NCBI RefSeq assembly: GCF_000423665.1
Contig: NZ_AUIK01000008.1
Span: 527,025-591,024 of the forward strand
From: Solirubrobacter soli DSM 22325
GTDB taxonomy: Bacteria > Actinomycetota > Thermoleophilia > Solirubrobacterales > Solirubrobacteraceae
Length of the DNA: 64,000 nt
Direction of reading: 5' to 3'
Shown: piece by piece, positions 28,064 through 36,572 of the stretch
Position numbering within the stretch: position 1 is the first letter of the stretch
Layout of the letters: every line of letters starts with the position of its first letter
Notes under the pieces: model-generated
Told to the model about the DNA's origin: nothing
The model's input: the letters and a program-made list of their open reading frames with translations, nothing else
The model's database searches: none
Position numbers and translations under genes: made by a program

Positions 28064-29251
28064 ATGACTCTTCGCTGGTTCGTTCTCATGGCGCTGTGCG
28101 CCTGCGGCCTGGTGGCCGCTCCCGCTGACGCGCGCGTTCCGTCGCGCGCCTCGCTCGAGCTCTCGAGCGCCGGCAAGAAGGTCCTCGGCAAGTCGCAGAC
28201 CTTCGCGATCGGCGACTGGACGATCGGCTCCTCGGCGCGGATCGACCTGAAGGGCTCGCTGCGCTTCAGCAACGGCAAGCGCAAGGTGAGCGCGACCGGG
28301 CTGAGCGTGACGATCGCGCGCACGTCCTCGTACGTCAGCGCGCGGCTGGGCGGGACGAGCCTGCGCCTGTTCGCGCTCTCGACCACGACGCCCGCGGTGC
28401 TGGACCCGAACGCGCAGAGCGCGTCGCTCGTGGGCGCGCGGGTCGCGCTCACCGCGACCGCGGCGAAGACGCTCAAGGCGAAGTTGAAGCTCCGCCGCGC
28501 GCCGTCGCGAGCGACGCTCGGGAAGCTGACCGTGGGTATCGCCGCCGAGATCACGACGCCGCCGGCGGTCCTGCCGACGCCGACTCCGGTGCCGACGCCC
28601 GCCCCGACCGTCACCTCCACGCCGACCCCGTCGCCGGGCCCGACCTGCGAGCAGCAGTTCCGAGAGACCCCCGCCGCCAGCGTCGACTGGTTCGGCTGCG
28701 ACCTTCCGGGCAACGGCGACCTGCACAGCTGGACGGACTACATCCAGCGCCCGTTCCCGCCGCTCGCCGGGTGCGGTGGCGCTGCGGGAACGATCGTGGC
28801 GCGCGACGGCGCCGAGCGCCTCGGCACCGCCTACGACCACCGCTTCCCCGTCGGCGCCACCAGCGGCGTCCGGCCCAACGGCTCGGCGACGATCGTCGCC
28901 GACGGCAGCGTCACCTACACGATGCCCGCCCACGGCATCGACGAGCAGATCGGCGCGCTGCGGATCGAGATCGCGCCGGGCGGCACGTCCGGCACCGTGT
29001 ACGCCTCCGGGCACGCCAAGCCCCGGGACATGGGCGCGGGCGTGTGCGCGACCGCCGCCCAGGACTACACCGACCAGCCCGTCCTCGACCTCGACCTGCG
29101 CGGGATCACGCCGGAGTCCAGCGGCGGGGTGACGCGCTGGGTGCACGTCCCGGCGACGATCGCCACCGCGGGCAACGACCGCATCGGCGGCGGCGTCTAC
29201 GGCGCGGGCTCCGCCTGGGGCGCGTTCACGATCGCGATCCCGGAGCGATGA
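28064..29251 (+). CDS. Secreted HtaA-domain protein 1 (heme uptake)
   Basis: 395 residues. Signal peptide to about residue 23 (APADA). Residues 25-165 form a beta-rich domain of HtaA-like character, followed by a Pro/Thr linker (PTPTPVPTPAPTVTSTPTP). A C-terminal HtaA-like domain (about 200-395) holds SWTDYIQRPFPP and ITPESSGG, with cysteines in TCEQQ, GCDL and AGCGG. There is no membrane anchor. HtaA domains of Corynebacterium bind heme and pass it to the HmuTUV importer; the same role is inferred here from the divergent ABC importer. Confidence 0.75.
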   Translation: MTLRWFVLMALCACGLVAAPADARVPSRASLELSSAGKKVLGKSQTFAIGDWTIGSSARIDLKGSLRFSNGKRKVSATGLSVTIARTSSYVSARLGGTSLRLFALSTTTPAVLDPNAQSASLVGARVALTATAAKTLKAKLKLRRAPSRATLGKLTVGIAAEITTPPAVLPTPTPVPTPAPTVTSTPTPSPGPTCEQQFRETPAASVDWFGCDLPGNGDLHSWTDYIQRPFPPLAGCGGAAGTIVARDGAERLGTAYDHRFPVGATSGVRPNGSATIVADGSVTYTMPAHGIDEQIGALRIEIAPGGTSGTVYASGHAKPRDMGAGVCATAAQDYTDQPVLDLDLRGITPESSGGVTRWVHVPATIATAGNDRIGGGVYGAGSAWGAFTIAIPER

Positions 29252-30552
29252 CCGCTCGCGTGCGGACCGCCGCCGCGCTGGCCGTCATGGCGGCGGCGAG
29301 CGCGCAGAGCAGCGCCGCGACCGCGGCGGCGGGCGCGGGCGCGGCCGGCGGCGCGAGTGCTGCGACGGGCGCGGGCGCGGCCGGCGGCGTCCCCGCGGCG
29401 GCGCGCGGCGCGAACGCGGCCGGTGGCGCCCGCACGACGGCGCGCGGCGCGGGTGTGGCCGGCGGCGCCCCCGCGGCGGCGCGCGGCGCGGCCGCGCAAG
29501 GCGTCGGCTCGCTCACCGTGACCATCTCCGCGCGCGCCGACCGAGCGCTCGATCTGGGCGCGACCGGGAACGCGTCCCGCCGCGGCCGCACGGTCACGTT
29601 GCCGCTCGCTTCGGCCGACGCGTCCGGGCTGCGGACGGGCGGGGCCCTCGTGCTCAAGCGGGGGAAGCGGAGCGTCACGCTCGCCTCGCCGCGGCTGGAG
29701 CTCGGGGCGCGGCCGCGGGTCACCGCGCTCCTCGCCGGCAAGCGGAGCACGGTGCTGACGCTGGCGGTCGCGCCGCTCACCAGCGCGCGCGGCGTCACGC
29801 TCGAGGCCACGAGCGCCGCGCTCACCGGCGCGGCGGGAAAGGCGATCGAGCAGCGGTTGCGGACGAAGCTGCGCCGGACCGCCTTCGCATCGGTGGCCGC
29901 GTCCGCCGCGTTCGCGCAGGCCGAGCCGCCCACCGGACCGTGCGTGACGACGAACGCCGGCGGTACACCAGTGACCCCCGGCGACGGGGAGCCGCCGGTG
30001 AAGGCGCGGCCCGCGGGGGCGCGCACGATCACGAGCGCGACGCTCACCTGGCGCCCGCGCGAGTCGTTCGTCCAATACATCAACTCCGGCGAGGGGACCT
30101 CGACCGTGCGCGGCGCGACGAGCGACCCGCCCGAGGTCGCCGGCGGCAGCGACGCGCCGCTCGTCTACTCCTTCCACTTCCCGTTCGCGGAGGGCTGGTG
30201 CGATCCGGCGACCGGCGCGGCGCGGGTCGCGTTCACCGGGACGGTCGCGTTCAAGTACGCCGACCACGAGATCGACCTGCGCGTCAACGATCCCGAGGTC
30301 GAGCTCGACGGCCCCGCGTCGCGCGTGATCTTCCGCATGACCGGCTCGGGCGACACGAACGGCGGCAACCAGCGCGCCGTCGTGGAGACGCTCGACGTGT
30401 CGAAGGCCGCCATCACCGCGGCCGCGCCGAGCTTCGCCTACGAGCGCATCCCCGGCGCCGTCCCGCCGGGCGCCGCGACCTCCGTCTTCGCCGGCTACTA
30501 CCTCCCGGGCGATCCGTTCGGGTGGGTCTCCATCTCGTTCACGACCGACTGA
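29248..30552 (+). CDS. Secreted HtaA-domain protein 2 with a 13-residue tandem repeat
   Basis: 434 residues. The signal peptide is followed by four tandem 13-residue Gly/Ala/Arg repeats (GAGAAGGVPAAAR type, 29332-29484). A beta-rich middle domain follows, and a clear HtaA domain lies at about residues 255-434, with TLTWRPRESFVQYINS, FPFAEGWCD, GTVAFKYADHEIDLRVNDPE and GSGDTNGGNQ. It is predicted to bind heme outside the cell. The start ATG overlaps the previous stop (ATGA), so the proteins are made together. No sortase signal or transmembrane anchor. Confidence 0.8.
   Translation: MTARVRTAAALAVMAAASAQSSAATAAAGAGAAGGASAATGAGAAGGVPAAARGANAAGGARTTARGAGVAGGAPAAARGAAAQGVGSLTVTISARADRALDLGATGNASRRGRTVTLPLASADASGLRTGGALVLKRGKRSVTLASPRLELGARPRVTALLAGKRSTVLTLAVAPLTSARGVTLEATSAALTGAAGKAIEQRLRTKLRRTAFASVAASAAFAQAEPPTGPCVTTNAGGTPVTPGDGEPPVKARPAGARTITSATLTWRPRESFVQYINSGEGTSTVRGATSDPPEVAGGSDAPLVYSFHFPFAEGWCDPATGAARVAFTGTVAFKYADHEIDLRVNDPEVELDGPASRVIFRMTGSGDTNGGNQRAVVETLDVSKAAITAAAPSFAYERIPGAVPPGAATSVFAGYYLPGDPFGWVSISFTTD
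29332..29484 (+). repeat. In-frame 39-bp tandem repeat in HtaA-domain gene 2
   Basis: Four units: 29332-29367 (36 bp), 29368-29406, 29407-29445 and 29446-29484 (39 bp each). They encode variants of GAGAAGGVPAAAR. All units are multiples of three, so copy-number changes would lengthen or shorten the linker without breaking the frame. Confidence 0.8.
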
Positions 30553-30569
30553 CCCCGCTGAAAGGACTC

Positions 30570-31562
30570 ATGCGCAAGACCACCCTCGCCCTCGCCGCCG
30601 GCCTCACGCTGCTGGCCGCGGCGCCCGCGGCCGACGCCGCCGACTACTCCGTCACCGGCGGAAAGCTCGACTGGACGATCGCGAACGTGATGACGTCCTT
30701 CGGCGACCCGGCCCGCTCGTGGCTCGGGTACGTCACGTTCAACCAGGTCGGCAACCCGGGCTCGTCCAACGGCACCGCCTCCGCCACCGCGCCGGCGACG
30801 CTGACCGGCCCGACGGGCGCCGCCGCGACCAGCGTCACGCCCGACTCGGTCCGCGGCGCCGACCAGGCGTACACCTTCGGCTACCCGGTGGCCGCCGGCG
30901 GCAAGTACACCGACAAGGGCGTCGGGACGGTCGAGACCAAGGGCACCGTGACGTTCACCGTCCACGGCGTCCCGATCACGGTCGTGGACCCGCTGATCAC
31001 GCTCGACGGCCTCACCGGCACGCTCAAGGCGTCCGGCGTGACCGCCGACCGGACCGGCACGCCGAGCACCTACGACCGCTCGACCGACCAGTTCAAGCTC
31101 GACCTCTCCAACGCCGAGGTCAAGCTCCGGGCCGACGGCTCGCGCCGGATCACGGGCATCGTCCCGCTGTCGACCGCGACGACGCAGCTCGCCGGCTTCG
31201 GGGCCAACTCGAACCGCTACGGCACGATGAGCCTGACGCTGGCGCTGGACGAGACGACGCCGCAGGTCGGCGCGGCCGGGCGCGACGGCAAGGACGGCGT
31301 CAACGGCACGAACGGCAAGGACGGCCGCGACGCCGAACTGCGCGTGATCCGCCTGAAGAAGGCCCCGTTCAAGACCACGACCGAGGTGCACGTGCGGCTC
31401 GTCGACCGGGCGACCGGCAAGACCGTCGCCAGCGGCACCGCCGAGCGCAGGACGCTGCGCCTGGGCGTCCTCTCCGGCACGACGCTGAAGGGCACGTACC
31501 TGCTCAAGCGCACCGCCAAGAAGGCCACCGGCAACCTCCAGGCGACGGTCACGATCGGGTAG
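30570..31562 (+). CDS. Secreted HtaA-domain protein 3 with a short collagen-like stretch
   Basis: 330 residues. Signal peptide to about residue 22 (PAADA). A single HtaA domain (about 25-225) begins VTGGKLDWTIANVMTSFG and includes KGTVTFTVHGVPITVVDPLI and TLDGLTGTLKASG, the most typical HtaA of the three. A Gly-Xaa-Yaa stretch (GRDGKDGVNGTNGKDGRDAE, about 233-252) is followed by a C-terminal beta domain (about 255-330). Ribosome site AAAGGA precedes the ATG, 17 bp after the second HtaA gene. Probably a heme carrier at the cell surface. Confidence 0.82.
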   Translation: MRKTTLALAAGLTLLAAAPAADAADYSVTGGKLDWTIANVMTSFGDPARSWLGYVTFNQVGNPGSSNGTASATAPATLTGPTGAAATSVTPDSVRGADQAYTFGYPVAAGGKYTDKGVGTVETKGTVTFTVHGVPITVVDPLITLDGLTGTLKASGVTADRTGTPSTYDRSTDQFKLDLSNAEVKLRADGSRRITGIVPLSTATTQLAGFGANSNRYGTMSLTLALDETTPQVGAAGRDGKDGVNGTNGKDGRDAELRVIRLKKAPFKTTTEVHVRLVDRATGKTVASGTAERRTLRLGVLSGTTLKGTYLLKRTAKKATGNLQATVTIG

Positions 31563-31591
31563 TGCGCGCTCGCGCGACTACAACGGATTCT

Positions 31592-31673
31592 GGCGGGCCC
31601 CGCCCGCCCCTGCCGGACCCCGGCAGGCGCACACGTACCACCAGTATGCGAGCGCCTGCCCGGACCCGGCAGG
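31592..31673 (+). terminator. Cluster of hairpins after the HtaA operon
   Basis: GGCGGGC/GCCCGCC (31592-31608, loop 3), CCTGCCGG/CCGGCAGG (31609-31627, loop ACC), and a near-copy CCTGCC/GGCAGG (31655-31673). They begin 30 bp after the stop of the third HtaA gene and probably end that transcript. Little T follows any of them. The rest of the 222-bp gap (31563-31784) holds only these and the inverted repeat at 31733. Confidence 0.65.
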
Positions 31674-31732
31674 GACGACCGGTGATCTGGCCAGCGATCC
31701 GCCGTAGCCGCCTCGCACACACCGCTTCACGA

Positions 31733-31775
31733 CTTAGCGACAGGTGTCTTGATCTTGGGGACACCTGTCGCTAAG
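31733..31775 (+). promoter_or_regulatory. 16-bp perfect inverted repeat over the ribosome site of the HugZ-like gene
   Basis: CTTAGCGACAGGTGTC (31733-31748), 11-base spacer, GACACCTGTCGCTAAG (31760-31775). The distal arm includes AAG of the likely Shine-Dalgarno AAGG (31773-31776), 9 bp before the GTG at 31785. It could be a repressor operator, an RNA hairpin hiding the ribosome site, or a REP-type mobile palindrome. The outer TTAGCG/CGCTAA faintly recalls the iron box. Confidence 0.7.
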
Positions 31776-31784
31776 GTCGACGTC

Positions 31785-32597
31785 GTGACCGCCTTCCCCA
31801 CCGATCACCTCGCTCCGCCCGAGGTCCTCACCGGGGCCGCGCCGCTCGGCGACATCCGGCCCGCGCGCCGCCGCACCCCCGCCGAGGAGGCGCGCACGCT
31901 CGTCGCGAGCACCCAGACGGCCGCCCTGGCCACGCTCAGCGAGGACGGGTCGCCGTGGGGGTCGCTCGTGCTCTACGCGGCGCTCGAGGACGGCTCGCCC
32001 GTGCTGTGCCTGTCGACGCTGGCCGAGCACGGCCGCAACATCACCCGCGACCCGCGGGCCAGCCTCGTGGTGGGTGAGACCGACGTCGCCGGCGACCCGC
32101 TCGACAGCGGCCGGGTCACGCTCGCCGGCGTGCTCGAGACGCCCGTCGGCGCGGAGCTCGACGCGGCACGTGACGCCTACAAGGCGGCCTCACCCGCCTC
32201 GGGCCTCTATGGCGGCTTCGGCGACTTCACCTATTACGTCCTGCGAATCGAGCGCGTGCGCTGGGTGGGAGGCTACGGCCGCATGGACTCCACCGACGCC
32301 GACGCCTTCCACGCCGCCGAGCCCGACCCGGTCGCGAGCGGCGCCGCCTACGCGATCGAGCACCTCAACGACGACCACGCGGACGCGCTGCTGCTGATGG
32401 CGCAGAAGCTGGCCGGCCACCCGGACGCGAGCGAGGCCAAGTGCGTGCGGATCGACCGCTACGGCATGGACCTGCACGTCCAGACGCCGCGCGGCTTCGC
32501 CGAGACCCGGCTGGAGTTCGCCGAGCCGGCGAACCGACCGGGCGACCTGCGGGCCGCCACGGTCGAGCTCGCCAAGCGGGCCCGCGCTACTTCTTGA
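31785..32597 (+). CDS. HugZ-like heme-degrading/PNPOx-fold protein with DUF2470
   Basis: 270 residues. N-terminal split-barrel PNPOx-like domain (about 25-160: ALATLSEDGSPWGSLVLYAA and CLSTLAEHGRNITRDPRASL), then a C-terminal DUF2470 domain (about 190-268) with AIEHLNDDHADALLLMAQ. This two-domain order is that of HugZ/HutZ proteins, which bind heme and take part in iron release from it. Placement after three HtaA genes and the heme importer fits that role. The GTG at 31785 is used; an open frame upstream crosses an inverted repeat. Tail overlaps the convergent gene by 11 bp. Confidence 0.83.
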   Translation: MTAFPTDHLAPPEVLTGAAPLGDIRPARRRTPAEEARTLVASTQTAALATLSEDGSPWGSLVLYAALEDGSPVLCLSTLAEHGRNITRDPRASLVVGETDVAGDPLDSGRVTLAGVLETPVGAELDAARDAYKAASPASGLYGGFGDFTYYVLRIERVRWVGGYGRMDSTDADAFHAAEPDPVASGAAYAIEHLNDDHADALLLMAQKLAGHPDASEAKCVRIDRYGMDLHVQTPRGFAETRLEFAEPANRPGDLRAATVELAKRARATS

Positions 32598-34209
32598 ACT
32601 TCAGGTTCTTCTTCAGGATCTGCTTCGGCTTGGCGCCGTTGATCGACTGAGTCACGGTCAACGTCGCCTTGAAGCTCTTCTTCTTGCGCAGCTTCTTGCC
32701 CTTGGCGTTGAGCTTGATCGTGACCTTCTTGGACTGACCGCCCGTCAGCGTCACCTTCAGCTGGCCGATCGTGGTCAGCTTCTTCGGCCTGGCCGCCATC
32801 AGGCCCTTGGTGCCGGGGAAGCCGGTGACGTACTCGTGGGTCTGGATCAGGTAGATCAGCGAGCACTTGTCCTGGGGCGGGCCGACGCAGATCTGGTTGG
32901 CCGAGATCGTGTCGCCCTTGACCGTGGGGTCGTTCACGGTCGCGCGGGCGCTCGTGCTCGGCGTGAGCGTGACCGTGGTCGCCGGCGGCGTGGACGTCGC
33001 GGGCGGGGTCGTGGTCACCGGGAGCTGCTCGCCACCGCCGGTCCCCGGGTTCGTCGCGACCGCGTCGCCGAGGCGCCCGAACCCGCCGGGCCCACCGAAG
33101 GACGTGCCACTGAACCACACGTTGCCCTTGGTGTCGGTCGCGATCGAGGTGGGCGCGATCGAGGTTCCGATCTTGTACACCGTCGCCTGCGGCGGACCCG
33201 TGACAGCCGGGACGATCTTGACGATCGCGTTGGCATTGGGCTGCGAGAAGCCCGAGACCGCCAGCCAGACGGAGCCGTCGCCGCCCGCCGCGAGCGCGAC
33301 CGGCCTGCCCGCGGAGAGACCCAGCGTCGCCAGAGCGAAATCCTCGTAATCGTGCGTCACGGGATCGAAGCGCCCGAAGCTGTTCTTCTGCTCGTTCGTG
33401 TACCAGAGCATCCCGCCGGTCGCGGCCACGACGTCGGTGAGGGAGGGCGAACCGGCGACCGAGCCGCACGGGCACAGCCGGTACTCCTCGTACCCGGTGC
33501 CGTTGGTCGTGCCGATGTACCACCCCGGGTTGCCGGGATCGGAGGAGACGAACCACGGCTTGCCGTCGACACCCATGGTGATCCCCTTCGGCTGCGCGAC
33601 GTAGCGCAGGCCGTCAAGCGTGGTCCGCCCGCCCTGGAGCGCCAGGTTGACCTGCTCGTTCGGGCCGCCCAGCGAGCTGGAGACGTACGCGATCCGATTC
33701 CCATAGAACGTGGGCGAGATGTTGGAGCCGCTCTTCTCGGTGAACCAGGCCCCGCCGTCCGGCGCGGCGACGATCCCGAACGGTTCGATGTAGCCGCCGG
33801 TCTTGCTGCCGATCGTGATCGAGGACATCCCACCGGTGTCGAGCTTCCCGACCTGGGCGTCGCTGCGCGTCCAGAACAGCGTGTTGGACAGCGGCGAGAA
33901 CGTCAGGTCGCGGAAGAGCCGGACGCAGCAGGCATCCGGATCCGGGTTCGGGGGCGAGGGGATAAGCGTGACCCCGTTCGCGGTCCCCGGCGACACCTGC
34001 GCGGGATCGACCTTGGCGATCGGCGGCGTCTTCGTGTTGTCGTCGGTGCCGACATAGACCGTCCCGTCCGGGGCCGCGGCGATCCCCTCGGCCGACTTGA
34101 CACCGATGGGGAACGTGTAGGTCTGGAGCGTCGGGTCGGCCGACGCGGTCGGCGCGGCAGCGGCGAACGCCCCGGCAACGACCGCGAGACCCGTGATCAG
34201 GCGTCGCAT
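32587..34209 (-). CDS. Secreted beta-propeller (virginiamycin-B-lyase-like) protein
   Basis: 540 residues. The signal peptide ends about residue 24 (PTASA). Six or seven propeller blades (about 30-370) carry repeating GIAAAPDGTVYVG, FGIVAAPDGGAWFTE and ITMGVDGKPWFVS units as in Vgb/NHL-type streptogramin-lyase propellers. A Thr/Pro linker leads to a Lys-rich beta domain (VTIKLNAKGKKLRKKKS) common at the C-termini of secreted Solirubrobacterales proteins. The His residues of true Vgb lyases were not identified, so enzymatic activity is uncertain. A second ATG 12 bp upstream (34221) is possible. Confidence 0.78.
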   Translation of the reverse strand: MRRLITGLAVVAGAFAAAAPTASADPTLQTYTFPIGVKSAEGIAAAPDGTVYVGTDDNTKTPPIAKVDPAQVSPGTANGVTLIPSPPNPDPDACCVRLFRDLTFSPLSNTLFWTRSDAQVGKLDTGGMSSITIGSKTGGYIEPFGIVAAPDGGAWFTEKSGSNISPTFYGNRIAYVSSSLGGPNEQVNLALQGGRTTLDGLRYVAQPKGITMGVDGKPWFVSSDPGNPGWYIGTTNGTGYEEYRLCPCGSVAGSPSLTDVVAATGGMLWYTNEQKNSFGRFDPVTHDYEDFALATLGLSAGRPVALAAGGDGSVWLAVSGFSQPNANAIVKIVPAVTGPPQATVYKIGTSIAPTSIATDTKGNVWFSGTSFGGPGGFGRLGDAVATNPGTGGGEQLPVTTTPPATSTPPATTVTLTPSTSARATVNDPTVKGDTISANQICVGPPQDKCSLIYLIQTHEYVTGFPGTKGLMAARPKKLTTIGQLKVTLTGGQSKKVTIKLNAKGKKLRKKKSFKATLTVTQSINGAKPKQILKKNLKFKK

Positions 34210-34273
34210 GAGCGCGATCATCTGCGCCACTCGTTCGCGGTGCCCTCCCCGACGGCCTAGGATCGGGCCTCCG

Positions 34274-34852
34274 ATGCCCCAGATCGACGCACCGACGGTC
34301 GCCGAGCACCGCGCCCAGCAGCGGGAAGCGCTGCTGGACGCCGCCGAGGCGATCCTGCTCGAGGCCGGACATGGCGCGCTGACGTTCCGCGCGCTCGGCG
34401 AGCGCACCGGGCTCGCGCGCAACTCGATCTACCGGTACTTCGGGTCGCGCGACGACCTGATCGCCGCGCTGTGCGAGCGCGACATGCCGCGCTGGCTGGA
34501 GGAGCTCGAGGCGGCGATGGCGGCCGCCGACGGCCAGGACGCCCGGATCGCGGCGTTCGTCTCCACGCAGCTGCGACTCGTCGCCCGCGGCAGCCACCGG
34601 ATGGCCGAACTGCTCGGCGACGCGCCGCTCGGGCCGGCGGTCCGCGCGCGCATCAACGCGCTCGCCTACCGGCCCGCCGCCCTGCTCGAGCCCGAACTCG
34701 GGCCGAACGACCCCAAACTCGTCGCCCAGCTCGTTCAGGGCGTGGTCAATGCCGGCGTGCGGCTGCTGCACGGCGCGGGAACGCTCGACCAGGTCGAGCC
34801 GCTCACCGTCCAACTCGCCCAGACGCTCGTCCGGTCGCGACAACAGCGATGA
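34274..34852 (+). CDS. TetR/AcrR-family transcriptional regulator
   Basis: 192 residues. The N-terminal helix-turn-helix (about 18-62) is AAEAILLEAGHGALTFRALG with GLARNSIYRYFGSRDDLIAAL, the standard TetR recognition region with its Tyr-Phe pair. The remaining helices form the dimerisation/ligand domain. An upstream frame to 34193 is open, but the ATG at 34274 gives the usual short N-terminus. It overlaps the next gene by 4 bp (ATGA), so it probably governs the downstream cluster (membrane protein, phosphodiesterase, cupin). Confidence 0.92.
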   Translation: MPQIDAPTVAEHRAQQREALLDAAEAILLEAGHGALTFRALGERTGLARNSIYRYFGSRDDLIAALCERDMPRWLEELEAAMAAADGQDARIAAFVSTQLRLVARGSHRMAELLGDAPLGPAVRARINALAYRPAALLEPELGPNDPKLVAQLVQGVVNAGVRLLHGAGTLDQVEPLTVQLAQTLVRSRQQR

Positions 34853-35568
34853 GTGGCCGCAGGCTCCCATTCGCGCTCTGCATCGGCTTCGCGCTGCTCG
34901 GCGCGGTGCTGCTGATCGCCGGCCCGGACTCCGACACCCGCGTGGTCGGCGCGATCTCCATCCTGTTCTTCGGCGTCGGCGGGCTCGCGCTCGCGCTGCC
35001 GCTGCTCAGCCGCGAGGGCGCGGCGGCGGTCAAGATCGTCGACGTGGGCTCCGAGCGCGGCTTCCTGCTCCCGGTCGCGCGGGCGAAGCAGCTGGTGCTG
35101 GTCGCGGCGGCGGGCGGGATGACCGCGGCCGGCGTGCTGATCGCGCTCTCGGCCTCGTTGATCGTGGGGCTGGTGTGCGCGATCACGTTCGGGGCATTCC
35201 TGGCGATCGGGCTCGTGCAGCTCGGCGGCGCGCGCGGGCTCGCGCTCACGCCGACGCGCGTGCGGCTGCTGGGCTGGGGCGACGCCGAGCTCGACTGGGA
35301 CGCGGTCGAAGGCGCCGGTGTGATCACGCTGTCGCGCTCGCGCATCCTCGGGATCTCCGCCACCGATCCACGGCGCGTTCGCCGCCGGGGGTGGCGGGTC
35401 GTCTCCGCCATCAATCGGCGGCTGGCGATCGCCGACCTCGTGCTCCCGGCCGACCAGCTCGCCGGTGACGCGGAGCGCGCCGCGGACCTGGTCAACACCT
35501 ACCTGCGCGACCCGTTCCGGCGCGCCCGGATCGGCGAGCCGGACGAACTGCGGCGCGTGAGCGGGTGA
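34849..35568 (+). CDS. Membrane protein with PH-like C-terminal domain, unknown
   Basis: 239 residues. Two hydrophobic segments at about 7-60 and two at about 80-125. The C-terminal half is cytoplasmic and carries GLALTPTRVRLLGWGDAELD WDAVEGAG-like strands, as in the bacterial PH-domain proteins (DUF304-like) that follow a membrane hairpin. Coupled by 4-bp overlaps to the TetR gene before it and the phosphodiesterase gene after it. No catalytic motif is seen. Confidence 0.7.
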   Translation: MSGRRLPFALCIGFALLGAVLLIAGPDSDTRVVGAISILFFGVGGLALALPLLSREGAAAVKIVDVGSERGFLLPVARAKQLVLVAAAGGMTAAGVLIALSASLIVGLVCAITFGAFLAIGLVQLGGARGLALTPTRVRLLGWGDAELDWDAVEGAGVITLSRSRILGISATDPRRVRRRGWRVVSAINRRLAIADLVLPADQLAGDAERAADLVNTYLRDPFRRARIGEPDELRRVSG

Positions 35569-36572
35569 TCGGATTCGCCGACCTGCCGGGCCGCGTCGCG
35601 GCCCTCACTCGCGAGCACGAGCGCGTCGCGGTCGTCCTCCTCGACGCCTTCGGCTGGGCGTTCGTGCAGCGCCACGCCGACCACCCGTTCCTGAAGCGGC
35701 TGGAGATCGAGCCGGTCGCCTCGCAGTTCCCGTCGACGACGACCGCGCACCTGACGACGCTCTACACCGGGTTGCCGGTCGCTGAGCACGGGCTCTACGA
35801 GTGGTGCGTCTACGAGCCGCAGCTCGATGCACCGATCCTCGCGCTGCCGTTCGTGACCCCGTCAGGCGTCCCGCTCGAGCTCGACCCGCGGACCGTCGTG
35901 CCGGGCCCGACCATCTTCGAGCGACTCGACGCCCCCGCGAGGGTCCTGCAGCCGGAGGAGATCGCGTTCGGCAAGTACAACCAGGCCGCGTTCGCCGGCG
36001 CGACCGTCGAGCCCTATCAGCGCTTCGAGCAGGCGGTGGCGCGGCTGAACGCCACGCCCGGGCTCACCCACCTGTACTGGGACAAGATCGACGCCGCCGG
36101 GCATCGCCACGGTCCGTCGCATCCCGAGTTCGTCGCCCGTTCGCTGACGGCGCTCGACGCCCTCGCGAGCGTGCGCGACACGTTCATCGTCGTCACCGCC
36201 GACCACGGGCAGCTCGACGTCGGCCCCGTCGACTATCTCGACGATGCGTGGCCGCCGCTGCTCGAGCACCTGCGCCAGGAGCCGTGCGGGTCCGCGCGTG
36301 ACTGCTTCCTGCACGTCTCGGATCCCGACACCGTCGTCGGGGAGTTGACCGCCGCCCTCGGCGACCGCGCCGAGGTCCGCCTCGCCGCGGAGCTGTTCCC
36401 GGACGCCGGCCCGCGCCTGCAAGCGCGGCTCGCCGACGTGTGCGTCCTGCCCGCCCCCGGCCGCATGGCCTGGCTGCGCGCGTACCCGTCGCGCCAGTTG
36501 GAGTTCAAGGGCCACCACGGCGGGCTGACCGCGGCGGAGTCCGAGACCTGGGTCGGCATGATGCAGCTATGA
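35565..36572 (+). CDS. Alkaline-phosphatase-superfamily phosphodiesterase/pyrophosphatase
   Basis: 335 residues. All two-metal-site elements of the nucleotide pyrophosphatase/phosphodiesterase branch are visible: VVLLDAFGW (metal Asp), SQFPSTTTAHLTTLYTG (nucleophile Thr), YWDKIDAAGHRHGP (Asp and His), VTADHGQLD (Asp-His) and FKGHHGGL (His). There is no signal peptide, so it is cytoplasmic. The substrate is unknown; a nucleotide or phospho-sugar diester is likely. Start GTG 35565 overlaps the previous stop, and the end overlaps the cupin gene. Confidence 0.85.
   Translation: MIGFADLPGRVAALTREHERVAVVLLDAFGWAFVQRHADHPFLKRLEIEPVASQFPSTTTAHLTTLYTGLPVAEHGLYEWCVYEPQLDAPILALPFVTPSGVPLELDPRTVVPGPTIFERLDAPARVLQPEEIAFGKYNQAAFAGATVEPYQRFEQAVARLNATPGLTHLYWDKIDAAGHRHGPSHPEFVARSLTALDALASVRDTFIVVTADHGQLDVGPVDYLDDAWPPLLEHLRQEPCGSARDCFLHVSDPDTVVGELTAALGDRAEVRLAAELFPDAGPRLQARLADVCVLPAPGRMAWLRAYPSRQLEFKGHHGGLTAAESETWVGMMQL

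Noticed and set aside
29332..29484. Regular 39-bp repeats considered as a CRISPR array.
   Set aside because: The units are contiguous with no spacers, are in frame within a gene, and encode a Gly/Ala/Arg linker.
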